This document shows positions 17,584-25,303 of a DNA stretch of 51,083 nt, piece by piece. The notes below the pieces were generated by a model. The model had not been told where the DNA came from. It saw only the letters and a program-made list of their open reading frames with translations, and searched no databases. How positions within the stretch are numbered: the stretch's first letter is position 1; every line of letters starts with the position of its first letter. The stretch is from Deltaproteobacteria bacterium UBA2385. Lineage in GTDB: Bacteria; Myxococcota_A; UBA796; UBA2385. The position numbers were made by a program, and so were the translations under genes. The DNA lies in the NCBI GenBank assembly GCA_002343455.1, contig DDSR01000264.1, positions 16,564 through 67,646 of the forward strand. Direction: 5' to 3'.

Positions 17584-18427
17584 CACCCGTCTCCCGCACG
17601 AAGCGCAGGGTCAGGAAGTACTGCCCACGGCCCTGGTCGTCTTCCAGCCAGAAGACCTGTCGCTTGTCCTTGGTGGAGCCCCCGGTGGCTGGACCCAGGG
17701 TCAGGCGCCAGCCGTCCACGGTGAGCTGCCGGTCCCGACGCAGCCGCCAGAGATCGTAGGCCAGGGAGGCCCGGCCGTAGGCTTGGAAGGTCCGGGGCGA
17801 GGGATCGCGCCGGAACCGATCGTCCTGCAGCTCGAAGGCGAGGCCGGGGAGGAGGTCGGCGATCTCGCGCCAGCCGTCGCCGCCCGCCCGCTGCCAGGCC
17901 GCCCGGAGGCTGCGGGACCAGGCCACCGGATCCCAGGGCCGCTTCTCGAGGGCCCGCAGGGCGCGCTCACGAGCCAGGAGGATCTCGCCCGCCTGGGCCC
18001 CGCAGCTCTCGACCTCGGTCTTGCCGAAGTGCACGCTGGCCTTGTTGCGGGCGAGGTCGACCGAGATCCCCAGGGGGGCGAGGCGGAGCTCGAGGGGATC
18101 ACGGGTCAGCACCGCCAGCTCCAGGCCGGCTGCCGAAGCCTGTTCGCGGAGCTGACGGGAGAGGCGCTCGCCCCGGGTGGCGGCTTCGTGCTCGATCCAG
18201 CCCCCGATCTGGGTCCGAAGGGGGGCCAGGGGGGCATCGCCGGCCTTGTCCAGCGCCAGCAGGGCCTTGGTCAACGAGGCCGGGACGGCGCCGGCCTTGG
18301 CCAGCGCCTCCAGCGCCTTGGCCTGGGCCTTGCGCTGGCGGGCCAGGTCCAGGATCTCGCGCGCCGAGGGCAGGCTGAGCTCGCTGGCATCGGCCAGGGG
18401 TGGGGTATCGGTCACAGGTCCGGTCAC
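17576..18427 (-). CDS. Unknown protein, first gene of ATPase/helicase operon
   Basis: A 283-aa protein whose family I do not recognise. It starts with a long helical segment (AREILDLARQRKAQAKALEALAK, then helices to about residue 100). A compact alpha/beta region follows (LELRLAPLGISVDLARNKAS, then a single Cys in VESCGAQAGEILLARERALR). The C-terminal third is Arg/Trp rich and probably beta-rich: YGRASLAYDLWRLRRDRQLT, then QVFWLEDDQGRGQYFLTLRF. The basic surface would suit nucleic acid binding, but no motif proves it. The GTG start at 18427 has GGAGG four bases upstream. As the first gene of the run it is well placed to be the specificity or sensor component. Confidence 0.7.
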   Translation of the reverse strand: MTGPVTDTPPLADASELSLPSAREILDLARQRKAQAKALEALAKAGAVPASLTKALLALDKAGDAPLAPLRTQIGGWIEHEAATRGERLSRQLREQASAAGLELAVLTRDPLELRLAPLGISVDLARNKASVHFGKTEVESCGAQAGEILLARERALRALEKRPWDPVAWSRSLRAAWQRAGGDGWREIADLLPGLAFELQDDRFRRDPSPRTFQAYGRASLAYDLWRLRRDRQLTVDGWRLTLGPATGGSTKDKRQVFWLEDDQGRGQYFLTLRFVRETGDE

Positions 18428-18482
18428 GGGTCCTCCGGGAGGGCCTGCGCCCTATCACCCCGCCCGACCTTCACAAGGCGAT

Positions 18483-18507
18483 GCCCCGGACAGCTCTTGT
18501 CCGGGGC
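18483..18507. promoter_or_regulatory. Perfect palindrome in divergent intergenic region (candidate operator)
   Basis: GCCCCGGACA (18483-18492), loop GCTCT, TGTCCGGGGC (18498-18507): ten perfect pairs. It sits in the 110-base gap between the divergent ATPase/helicase operon (start 18427) and the pseudouridine synthase (start 18538). No T-run follows on either strand, so a terminator is unlikely. Its core CGGACA-N5-TGTCCG recurs at 41423-41439. Confidence 0.5.
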
Positions 18508-18537
18508 GGCCGCCCGTGAGCGCGATACCCGCCGCCG

Positions 18538-19188
18538 ATGCCCACCGCCGACAGCCCACGGGTCCTCGCCCGCCTGGACTCCCTCATCGCCGTCCACAAG
18601 CCCTCCGGCTACCGGGTCCACCCCGCCGGGCCCTCCGACGAGCCGGACCTCGTCGCCTGGCTGGAATCGCAGCCCGAGCTGCCTCCCCTGACTCGCCCGA
18701 TCCATCGCCTGGACGCCCACGCCTCGGGCCTGGTCCTCTGCTCGGCCGAGCCCGAGACCCGCGCCCTCGTGTCCGGCTGGCTGGCCCGCGACGAAGCCCA
18801 CCGCGTCTACATCGCCCTGGTCCACGGCCGCACGCGCAAGAAGGGCATCATCCGCCGCCCCCTCCAGGACGCGCGCCGCGGCCACCCCCTGCCCGCGGTG
18901 ACCCGCTACCACCGCATCGACTGGATCGGCGCCTTCACGCTGCTCGAGATCCAGATCGAGACCGGCCGGCGGCACCAGATCCGGCGGCACCTGCAGAGCC
19001 TGGGGCACGCCATCGTCGGCGACGAGCGCTACCCGGGCCCCCGCTTCCGGGCCGTCCCCGGCTTCCCCGGCCGCCTCTGGCTGCACGGCCTGGCGATGGT
19101 CCTGCCCGACGACCAGGTCATCGAAGACCCGCTCCCCCCCGAGCTCGAGGCCCACCTCGCCCACCTGGACCAGGTCCGCATCGACTGA
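18538..19188 (+). CDS. RluA-family RNA pseudouridine synthase
   Basis: A 216-aa pseudouridine synthase that isomerises uridine in rRNA or tRNA. The catalytic motif HRLDAHASGL spans about 56-65, with Asp59 the expected nucleophile. The family motif VYIALVHGR follows, and the KIIR-like ETGRRHQIRRHLQSLGHAIVGDERY block is intact. There is no S4 RNA-binding domain, so it is a short form of the RluA/TruC type. Exact RNA target cannot be assigned. The ATG lies 34 bases after the candidate operator. Confidence 0.9.
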   Translation: MPTADSPRVLARLDSLIAVHKPSGYRVHPAGPSDEPDLVAWLESQPELPPLTRPIHRLDAHASGLVLCSAEPETRALVSGWLARDEAHRVYIALVHGRTRKKGIIRRPLQDARRGHPLPAVTRYHRIDWIGAFTLLEIQIETGRRHQIRRHLQSLGHAIVGDERYPGPRFRAVPGFPGRLWLHGLAMVLPDDQVIEDPLPPELEAHLAHLDQVRID

Positions 19189-19229
19189 GCGCCTCGTGCA
19201 CGGCGGGGCCCGACCGATAGACCCCCACG

Positions 19230-20480
19230 ATGAGCCTCTCCGACCCTGACCTGCTGGTGATCGGCGCGGGACCCGCCGGCCTGGCGCTGGCCGCCGCCTC
19301 CTGCGAGCTCGGCCTGCGCACCACCCTGGTCGCGCCCCGCCCGACCGCGCCCTGGGAGGCCAACTATGGCAGCTGGGAGGCCGATCTCACGGGCATCTCT
19401 GCCCCGGTTCACCAGCGCTGGAGCCGGGCACGGGTCTGCGGAGAGGGCTGGAGCAAGAGCCTGGACCGCGCCTATGTCCAGCTCGACCGCCGCCAGCTCC
19501 AGCAGGGCCTGCTGGAGCGCGCCCTGGCCGCGGGCCTGGTGCTGGAGAACGGCACGGCCGCCTCCGCCAGCCACGGGCCCGACGGCAGCGAGCTGCTCCT
19601 GAGCGACGCTCGCTCGCTTCGGGGGCGGGTCCTGGTCGACTGCGGCGGCCACCGCGCGACCCTGGTGCAGCCCGGCCAGCCTGTCGCCAGCGCCTTCCAG
19701 CTCGCCTGGGGCCACCGCATCCGGGTCAAGCTGCACCCCTGGAGCCCCCAGGAGATGGTGCTGATGGACTGGACCCGGGGACCCGACGAGGCGCCGGGGC
19801 CCCCTACCTTCCTGTACGTCATGCCCTTCGACGAGCAGCACCTCTTCGTCGAGGAGACCGTCCTGGCGGCACGGCTGCCGCCGGACCCAGGCTTCCTCCA
19901 GGCTCGCCTCCAGGCACGCCTGGAGCGCCTCGGCCTCGAAGCTGGCGCCGTCGAGGAGGTCGAGCGCTGCGTCATCCCCATGGACACGCCCCGACCTCCC
20001 CCGCAGAGGGTCCTGGCCCTGGGGGGAGCCGCGGGGATGGTTCACCCCGCGACCGGCTACTCGGTCGCCACCTCGCTACGGCTCGCCCCGCTGCTGGCCC
20101 GAGCCATCGCCTCCGGGCTGGAGCACGGCGGGCCCGACGAGGCCGCCCGGCTGGGCTGGGAGACCCTCTGGCCCGGCCCGAGGGTGGACGCGGCGACGGT
20201 CCTCCGCTTCGGCCTGGAGGCCATCCTCAGCCTGGACGCTGACGGCACCGACCGCTTCTTCCGGGCGTTCTTCGAGCCCCCCCCGGAAGCCTGGGCGCCG
20301 ATGCTCTCCTCGGAGTCCACGGCCCGCCAGCTCGCCCAGGTGATGGGCCGGATGTTCCTGTCCGCCGACATGCCGCTGCGCCTCGCCCTGAGCCGGGCCG
20401 GGATGAGCGCGGAGGGCCTGCTCGCCTTCCGCGCGATGCTCTGCGCGCATTCCCCTGCACAAGACCGTGAATATGGTTAG
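19230..20480 (+). CDS. crtL: Lycopene cyclase-family flavoprotein (CrtL-type)
   Basis: A 416-aa FAD/NAD(P)-binding protein. The dinucleotide loop VIGAGPAGLALAAAS lies at about 10-24. Family features follow: EANYGSWEADL, FLYVMPFDEQHLFVEET (the catalytic MPF...ETxL region of CrtL-type cyclases), and GGAAGMVHPATGYSVATSLR, the conserved C-terminal flavin contact. These enzymes cyclise the ends of lycopene in carotenoid synthesis. No other carotenoid genes are visible here, so the end product is unknown. The gene stands alone, 41 bases after the pseudouridine synthase stop. Confidence 0.85.
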   Translation: MSLSDPDLLVIGAGPAGLALAAASCELGLRTTLVAPRPTAPWEANYGSWEADLTGISAPVHQRWSRARVCGEGWSKSLDRAYVQLDRRQLQQGLLERALAAGLVLENGTAASASHGPDGSELLLSDARSLRGRVLVDCGGHRATLVQPGQPVASAFQLAWGHRIRVKLHPWSPQEMVLMDWTRGPDEAPGPPTFLYVMPFDEQHLFVEETVLAARLPPDPGFLQARLQARLERLGLEAGAVEEVERCVIPMDTPRPPPQRVLALGGAAGMVHPATGYSVATSLRLAPLLARAIASGLEHGGPDEAARLGWETLWPGPRVDAATVLRFGLEAILSLDADGTDRFFRAFFEPPPEAWAPMLSSESTARQLAQVMGRMFLSADMPLRLALSRAGMSAEGLLAFRAMLCAHSPAQDREYG

Positions 20481-20522
20481 GCGCCCGGCCGCCTCAGGCA
20501 GCACTCACCAGGAGCGCCCAAC

Positions 20523-20936
20523 ATGCTCGATCATGTCAAGGATGCGTCGGACCTACCGGCCGACGAGTACCTCACCCCCAAGGAGCTCCTCGAGCTCCAC
20601 CAGATCCTGGTCACCCAGGCCAACGAGCTGCTCGACGCCGGTCAACAGACCGTCAGCACCCTCACCAACGAGCGCGACCTCGAGGCCGACAGCCTGGACG
20701 TGGCGACGACCGAGTCCGACCGCGACTTCTCGCTGCGGCTGGCAGGTCGTGAGCGCAAGATGCTCAGCAAGATCCGCTACGCGCTGGAGTGCATCGACAA
20801 CGGCGAGTACGGCACCTGCGAGAGCTGCGGCGTGCCCATCGGCTTCAAGCGCCTGATGGTCCGCCCGGTCGCCCGGGTCTGCATCGACTGCAAGACCCAG
20901 GCAGAGCAGCTCGAGCGGGGCAGCCGGGTCTTCTGA
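20523..20936 (+). CDS. dksA: DksA/TraR family zinc-finger protein
   Basis: A 137-aa RNA-polymerase secondary-channel regulator. A helical hairpin is followed by the C4 zinc finger: Cys99 and Cys102 in GTCESCG and Cys120 and Cys123 in VCIDCK, with GEYGTCESCGVPI typical of the family. DksA potentiates ppGpp control of rRNA and amino-acid promoters. The coiled-coil tip shows SLDVATTESDRD rather than the exact DxxDxA of E. coli, so activity may differ. An AGGAGCG site precedes the ATG. Confidence 0.9.
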   Translation: MLDHVKDASDLPADEYLTPKELLELHQILVTQANELLDAGQQTVSTLTNERDLEADSLDVATTESDRDFSLRLAGRERKMLSKIRYALECIDNGEYGTCESCGVPIGFKRLMVRPVARVCIDCKTQAEQLERGSRVF

Positions 20937-20980
20937 GCCTCAGCGGGACGGCCGCCCTCCTCGGCCAGAAGGGACCAGGA

Positions 20981-21817
20981 ATGGGTCGGATCACGATTCT
21001 CAGCCCCAAGGAGATCCAGGCGATGCGGCAGGCCTGCCGGATCGCCGCGGACACCCTGGTCATGATTGGCCCCCACATCCGGGCGGGCATCAGCACCGAG
21101 GAGATCAACACCCTGGTCCACGAGTACACCCTCGCCCAGGACGCGATCCCGGCGCCGCTCAACTACAAGGGCTTCCCCAAGAGCGTCTGCACCAGCGTCA
21201 ACGAGGTCGTCTGCCACGGGATCCCCGGGCCCCGGGTGCTGCAGGACGGCGACATCGTCAACATCGACGTCACGCCGATCTACCCGCGGCGCAACGGCTT
21301 TCACGGCGACTCCTCGGTCACCTACTACGTCGGCGAGCCCTCTCCCCTGGCCCGCCATGTGGTCGAGGTGGCCCGCGAGGCCCTCGAGATCGGCATCCAG
21401 CAGGTCCGCCCCGGGGGCTTCATCGGCGACATCGGCGCCGCCATCCAGGCCTTCGCCGAGGCCAAGGGCTGCAGCGTGGTTCGGGAGTACACCGGCCACG
21501 GCATCGGCCGCATCTTCCACAGCGAGCCCAGCGTGCCCCACTACGGCCTGCGCGGTCAGGGCATGCGCATGCGCAAGGGCATGGCCTTCACCATCGAGCC
21601 CATGATCAACCTCGGGCGCTTCGAGATCGACCACCTCGACGACGGCTGGACGGTCCTCACCCGCGACCGCTCGCTCTCGGCCCAGTTCGAGCACACCATC
21701 GTGGTCACCGACGAGGGCTGCGAGGTGCTGACCCGCCGGCCCGCCCGCGTGGTCAACAGCGAAGACAAGCCCTACGCTCGGTTGGGGCCGCTGGCCTGCT
21801 GGCAGCCGGGCTCCTGA
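20981..21817 (+). CDS. map: Type I methionine aminopeptidase
   Basis: Removes the initiator Met from new proteins. From the ATG at 20981 it is 278 aa. The metal ligands are in NIDVTPIYPRRNGFHGDSSV (first Asp pair), TGHGIGRIFH (His), FTIEPMINLG (Glu) and QFEHTIVVT (Glu). Substrate loop: NEVVCHGIPG. The frame is open upstream into dksA but only the 20981 ATG, preceded by GGACCAGGA, gives a family-like N-terminus (MGRITILSPKEIQAMRQAC). No N-terminal zinc finger is present. Confidence 0.94.
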   Translation: MGRITILSPKEIQAMRQACRIAADTLVMIGPHIRAGISTEEINTLVHEYTLAQDAIPAPLNYKGFPKSVCTSVNEVVCHGIPGPRVLQDGDIVNIDVTPIYPRRNGFHGDSSVTYYVGEPSPLARHVVEVAREALEIGIQQVRPGGFIGDIGAAIQAFAEAKGCSVVREYTGHGIGRIFHSEPSVPHYGLRGQGMRMRKGMAFTIEPMINLGRFEIDHLDDGWTVLTRDRSLSAQFEHTIVVTDEGCEVLTRRPARVVNSEDKPYARLGPLACWQPGS

Positions 21818-21890
21818 GCCGCGCAGCTCGCGGCCTCGAGTTCAAGGCCAGGCACTCGGGCGGCGCCGTGTAGGGCGAGGACAAACGAAG

Positions 21891-21924
21891 AAACCGGGAT
21901 CCCGCTGTCGCGAGATCCCGGTTT
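21891..21924. terminator. Strong hairpin between map and tRNA-fMet
   Basis: AAACCGGGATC (21891-21901) pairs perfectly with GATCCCGGTTT (21914-21924), loop of 12. On the minus strand the stem is followed by TTTCTTCGTTTG, a T-rich tract, so it fits an intrinsic terminator for the tRNA; the terminal A/T pairs could let it also stop map transcripts from the plus strand. Confidence 0.75.
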
Positions 21925-21928
21925 AATG

Positions 21929-22005
<77 letters not shown>

Positions 22006-22067
22006 CCATCGTCTCCCCCGGAGTAATCCGCCGCCGCGTCCCTGGCAAGGGCCGGCAGGAAGATCGC

Positions 22068-22607
22068 TCAGGGCCCCAACAGGGAGGCCTCGGCGTCGCC
22101 TTCCGGGCCTTCGGGAGAGAGCCCCCAGACGCCTTCGGCCGCCAGCGAGGAGAGCAGGGCGACCAGCTCGACGGTGTCGGGGTGGCGGTCCTCCTGGCCC
22201 AGCGGTACCGCGGCCGAGCGGAGCTGCCCGTCCACCTGGGCGCTGAAGCGCAGGACCAGCGGGGTCCGCTGGGGGAAGCCCTGCGCCTGGGCGGGAGGCA
22301 GGGAGCGGACGGCCTGCTGCAGGCGCCAGCGCTGCGACTCGGTCAGGCAGAACCAGGCTTGATCCTCCCAGCGGCCGTTGAGGTACAGCCAGGGGTCGGC
22401 CGCGCGCCGCAGGAGCGGATCGTGGACCCAGAGCCAGGTGTTGGGCGCCTGCCGGAGGCAGCCCTGAGAGTCGAAGCGTTCGGCCTTGCCGACGGAACGA
22501 TCGACCTGAAGCGGGATCCACTCCCGCAAGAGCAGGGTGTCGGAGGGAACGACCGGGGCAGGCAGGACCAGGGACTCGCCACAGGCGAGCACGACGATGA
22601 ACAACAC
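22068..22607 (-). CDS. Short secreted or lipoprotein of unknown function
   Basis: From a GTG at 22607 (GGAGG five bases upstream) the product is 179 aa, beginning with a very short hydrophobic stretch VLFIVVLAC that ends in a lipobox-like Cys but lacks a basic n-region. The frame is open further upstream to 22721, giving a longer, charged N-terminus. The rest is Trp/Arg rich (PNTWLWVHDPLLRRA, WLYLNGRWEDQAWFCLTES) with a beta-sheet-like middle. Family not recognised. Start choice is the main uncertainty. Confidence 0.6.
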   Translation of the reverse strand: MLFIVVLACGESLVLPAPVVPSDTLLLREWIPLQVDRSVGKAERFDSQGCLRQAPNTWLWVHDPLLRRAADPWLYLNGRWEDQAWFCLTESQRWRLQQAVRSLPPAQAQGFPQRTPLVLRFSAQVDGQLRSAAVPLGQEDRHPDTVELVALLSSLAAEGVWGLSPEGPEGDAEASLLGP

Positions 22608-22725
22608 GGGGACCTCCAGGGGGGCTCCACGCCCTTGCAGATCCCATGCCGGTCGAGATCCCGCTATCTTGCCTCCCCTCCCCCCTGACGGGCCGCCGGA
22701 TCTCCGCCGGCCATCCGGCACCCCG

Positions 22726-22992
22726 ATGAGCCTGGACCCCGCCCACCAGCCGGCCCCCTTCGCCCGGATCGGGCGCCCCCCCCCGCGGGGGGCCGGGGGA
22801 GCCTCGCGCGGGCTGATCCTGCTGATCGCGGTGGGGATCCTGGCGGCCTTCCTGGCCCTGCTGCACGATCTTCAGGTCGCCCGGCAGCGCCCGATCATCG
22901 TCGAGATCAGCTTCATCGGGGAGCCGGAGGACTACCGTCCTCCGGAAAACGATGCGCCAGCATCGCCAGCACCCCCGCCGGCAGCGCGATGA
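22726..22992 (+). CDS. Small single-helix membrane protein
   Basis: Predicted 88 aa: Pro-rich cytoplasmic segment, one membrane helix at about 29-46 (GLILLIAVGILAAFLALL), then IIVEISFIG and an acidic, Pro-rich tail. The last 80 bases overlap the 3' end of the convergent ybgC gene, unusually long for this otherwise orderly window, which lowers confidence. No family recognised. Confidence 0.45.
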   Translation: MSLDPAHQPAPFARIGRPPPRGAGGASRGLILLIAVGILAAFLALLHDLQVARQRPIIVEISFIGEPEDYRPPENDAPASPAPPPAAR

Positions 22993-23344
22993 GCTGCTGC
23001 TGCCGATCCACGCAGCAGAGGTGGACCTCGCCCTCCACCATCACCTTGCTGCCGCCCGGCCGCCAGACGTCCTGCTGGAAGACCAGCCGGTAGGCGCTGG
23101 CCCGGCGGACCACGGTGCGGATCTCCAGGCTGTCGCCGAAGACGGCCCCCTCGCGGAACTTCATGTTGGCCTGGTAGACCACGAAGCCGATGCCGTCCTC
23201 CTTCCAGAGCCGCACCAGCTCGGGGACGCCCAGCAGGTGCTCCCGGGCCCGCTCGAAGTAGCGCAGGTAGTTCGCGTGGTAGACAACGCCGCTGTGGTCG
23301 GTGTCCTCGTAGTAGATCTGGACGGGCTGGATGTGCGGGTTCAT
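22913..23344 (-). CDS. ybgC: YbgC/4HBT-family acyl-CoA thioesterase
   Basis: A 143-aa hotdog-fold thioesterase. The active-site motif is YEDTDHSGVVYHANYLRYFE at about 11-30, with the catalytic Asp and His typical of YbgC and FadM-like enzymes. KFREGAVFGDSLEIRT and a VEGEVHLCCVD strand complete the fold. It hydrolyses acyl-CoA; in E. coli ybgC is associated with the Tol-Pal cluster, but no tol genes are here. The start is four bases after the preceding gene's stop. Confidence 0.9.
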   Translation of the reverse strand: MNPHIQPVQIYYEDTDHSGVVYHANYLRYFERAREHLLGVPELVRLWKEDGIGFVVYQANMKFREGAVFGDSLEIRTVVRRASAYRLVFQQDVWRPGGSKVMVEGEVHLCCVDRQQQLIALPAGVLAMLAHRFPEDGSPPAPR

Positions 23345-23348
23345 GGGT

Positions 23349-24428
23349 TCACACGGGAGCGTGGAGGGCGAGATCCCGCAGGGCCGGGGCCGCCGCGCGC
23401 AGCACCTCCCGGATGCTGCGGTTCTGGGTGAAGCGGGCGACGCGGGCGTGGACCCGGGCGAGCGCGGCCGGGGTGCCCGGCTGGGCGCTGGCGTGGGCGA
23501 TATGGAGGGTAATCAGGGCGAGGCCCAGGCCGGCGAAGAGCCCGTCCAGGCGGTGCAGATCCTTGCCCAGCAGGCCCTCGGCGAGGCAGAGGCGGGCATA
23601 CCGCTCCCAGCCCTCGGGCCCGTCCAGCGCGACCCCCGCCTCCATCGCCGCGGCGGCGAGCCGTACCCGCTGGTGCAGCTCGGCGGCGAACTCGGCCTCC
23701 TCGGGCGAGGGGGCCTGCTCCTGCTGTCGAGCGCGGCTCAGGGTCATGTCCAGGGCCAGCAGGACGGCGCGTCCGGCCAGCCTCGCCCGCGCCGGATCCG
23801 GGGGCGGCAGGTCCAGGCCCAGCCGCGCGGCCAGTCGCTCGCGCAGCGCCGGGATCACGCTCCCCGCGCCATCGGTCGAGGTCTGTAGCGCCTGGAGCAG
23901 CTCCGCCTCGACCTCCATCCACAGCGCCCATGGCTCGGCCCGACCGGGCAGGATCGAGACCGCCTCGGGCGACCAGCGCAGCACCCCCTCGTGCGCGCGG
24001 GCCAGGGCCAGGGCCTCCTCGGCCTGCTCCTCCATCGGCGCCGCCCGCTCGGCCTCCGCCAGGCGTCCGGCGCAGGAGTCGCGCACGATCACGGCGACCC
24101 CCTGGGCGTCCTCGACCACCTGGTAGGGGTAGAGCTGGCAGAAGCCCGGCTTGGCCTGGGCGCCGAAGCGGGCGTGGACCGCGCAGCGGTTGTCCTCGCT
24201 GAGGAAGACGCAGTGCCCATCGACCTTGCGCAGCTCGTGCACGAGGCCGCCGGGTCCCGAGCGGCTGAGCAGCCAGCCCTCGGCCGCGGCAGGCCACCAG
24301 GCCTCGGGGCGGGTCGAGGCGATCGCCTGGACCTCGGCGGCGCTGACCGGGCCGAGCTGGTGGAAGCGGCAGCAGAAGCCGGTCCCCTGGCAGGACCAGC
24401 GGGCCCCCTGGACGGTTCGCGGGCTCAT
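23349..24428 (-). CDS. YkgJ-family cysteine cluster protein
   Basis: A 359-aa protein. The N-terminal 110 residues carry the YkgJ zinc/iron-chelating cluster: WSCQGTGFCCRF, DGHCVFLSEDNRCAVHARFG and KPGFCQLYPY, plus a later DSCAGR. This CxxxxxxCC / CxF...CxxH...KPxxCxxYP arrangement is diagnostic. The C-terminal 220 residues are helical with no recognised domain. Its start overlaps the stop of the upstream lipoprotein in ATGA, so ybgC, this gene and the lipoprotein are one operon. Metal is likely bound; the function of the family is unknown. Confidence 0.85.
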   Translation of the reverse strand: MSPRTVQGARWSCQGTGFCCRFHQLGPVSAAEVQAIASTRPEAWWPAAAEGWLLSRSGPGGLVHELRKVDGHCVFLSEDNRCAVHARFGAQAKPGFCQLYPYQVVEDAQGVAVIVRDSCAGRLAEAERAAPMEEQAEEALALARAHEGVLRWSPEAVSILPGRAEPWALWMEVEAELLQALQTSTDGAGSVIPALRERLAARLGLDLPPPDPARARLAGRAVLLALDMTLSRARQQEQAPSPEEAEFAAELHQRVRLAAAAMEAGVALDGPEGWERYARLCLAEGLLGKDLHRLDGLFAGLGLALITLHIAHASAQPGTPAALARVHARVARFTQNRSIREVLRAAAPALRDLALHAPV

Positions 24429-25303
24429 GGCGCGCCCTGGAAACGATGGAGCGGGGCCCCCTCACCCTCGCTGAGCGTCCAGTAGCCGTCGGCATCGGCG
24501 GCGAGCGCCTCGCCCTGGGGCTCGGTGAGGGAGGGCATCACCGTCGGCGCCAGGGTCAGCGTCGCCGCCACGGAGGCGCCGGGCACCCGCTCCCAGGCCA
24601 GGACCTGGGTGTAGGTGCGCAGGTAGATGCAGCGCCCGTCGGGAGAGATGTCCCCCGCCGTGACCGCCCCGAGGGTGACCCCCGGGAAGGAGGTCAGGGA
24701 GAGCTCGGACTCCAGCACCAGGGGGATCTCGGCGCCCAGGGGAGCGGCCCCGCGGAGGACCTGCGCCACGCTGGCCAGCTCCTTGGTCACGACCAGCACG
24801 TCGCCGCTGAGCGGGTCGAGCAGCAGGGCCTCGATGTCCCGCGCCCCGTCGGGCAGGAGCAGCCCATGGCGCACGGCGGCCGCGGTCGTGGCGCCCTCGG
24901 CCGGCTCGGGCACCCTCCAGAGGGCGATGTCCTGGCGCGAGCGGCCGTTGTCGCCGACATCGCCGATGAAGAGCGTCGGCTGGCCCTCGTAGAGGCCGGC
25001 GGCCAGGTCCTCCCAGTCCGTGGCGGTGGCCCCCGTCACCGCCACGCGCTGCACCAGCCGGCCCTGACCGTCCAAGCCGAAGAGCTCGGAGGCACCTCCG
25101 GAGTCGTTGTGGGCCCAGAGCAGCCCGGGCCGGCCGGGGCTGAGGACCAGCCCGCTGGCTTCGGTCAGGTCGGCCTCGTCCAGCGCCCCGGCGACCTCTC
25201 CCACGACCCCGCTGGGACAGCCCGCCGAGCTGATCGCGGTGTCCTCGGGCCCGGGGCTGTCGGTGCCCCCTCCGTTGCTACAGGCCAGCAGCAGGAGCAG
25301 CAC
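24425..25303 (-). CDS. Lipoprotein with beta-propeller-like domain
   Basis: A 292-aa lipoprotein: MLLLLLAC leader with Cys8 as lipobox, then a Gly/Ser/Pro/Asp linker. The mature part has repeated strands consistent with a beta-propeller, including TDWEDLAAGLYEGQPTLFIG and DVGDNGRSRQDIALWRVP. The WEDLA / GDxGDN pattern occurs in a family of exported propeller-like proteins of unknown function. The GTG start directly abuts the stop of the aldo-keto reductase (TAG-GTG), so translation may re-initiate. Ligand unknown. Confidence 0.7.
   Translation of the reverse strand: MLLLLLACSNGGGTDSPGPEDTAISSAGCPSGVVGEVAGALDEADLTEASGLVLSPGRPGLLWAHNDSGGASELFGLDGQGRLVQRVAVTGATATDWEDLAAGLYEGQPTLFIGDVGDNGRSRQDIALWRVPEPAEGATTAAAVRHGLLLPDGARDIEALLLDPLSGDVLVVTKELASVAQVLRGAAPLGAEIPLVLESELSLTSFPGVTLGAVTAGDISPDGRCIYLRTYTQVLAWERVPGASVAATLTLAPTVMPSLTEPQGEALAADADGYWTLSEGEGAPLHRFQGAP

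Noticed and set aside
12356..18427. A complete BREX system
   Set aside because: No PglX methylase, PglZ phosphatase or BrxC/PglY is present within the window; only helicase and ATPase components.
18483..18507. Intrinsic terminator
   Set aside because: Stem is strong but no T-run follows on either strand and the flanking genes diverge, so termination has no obvious target.
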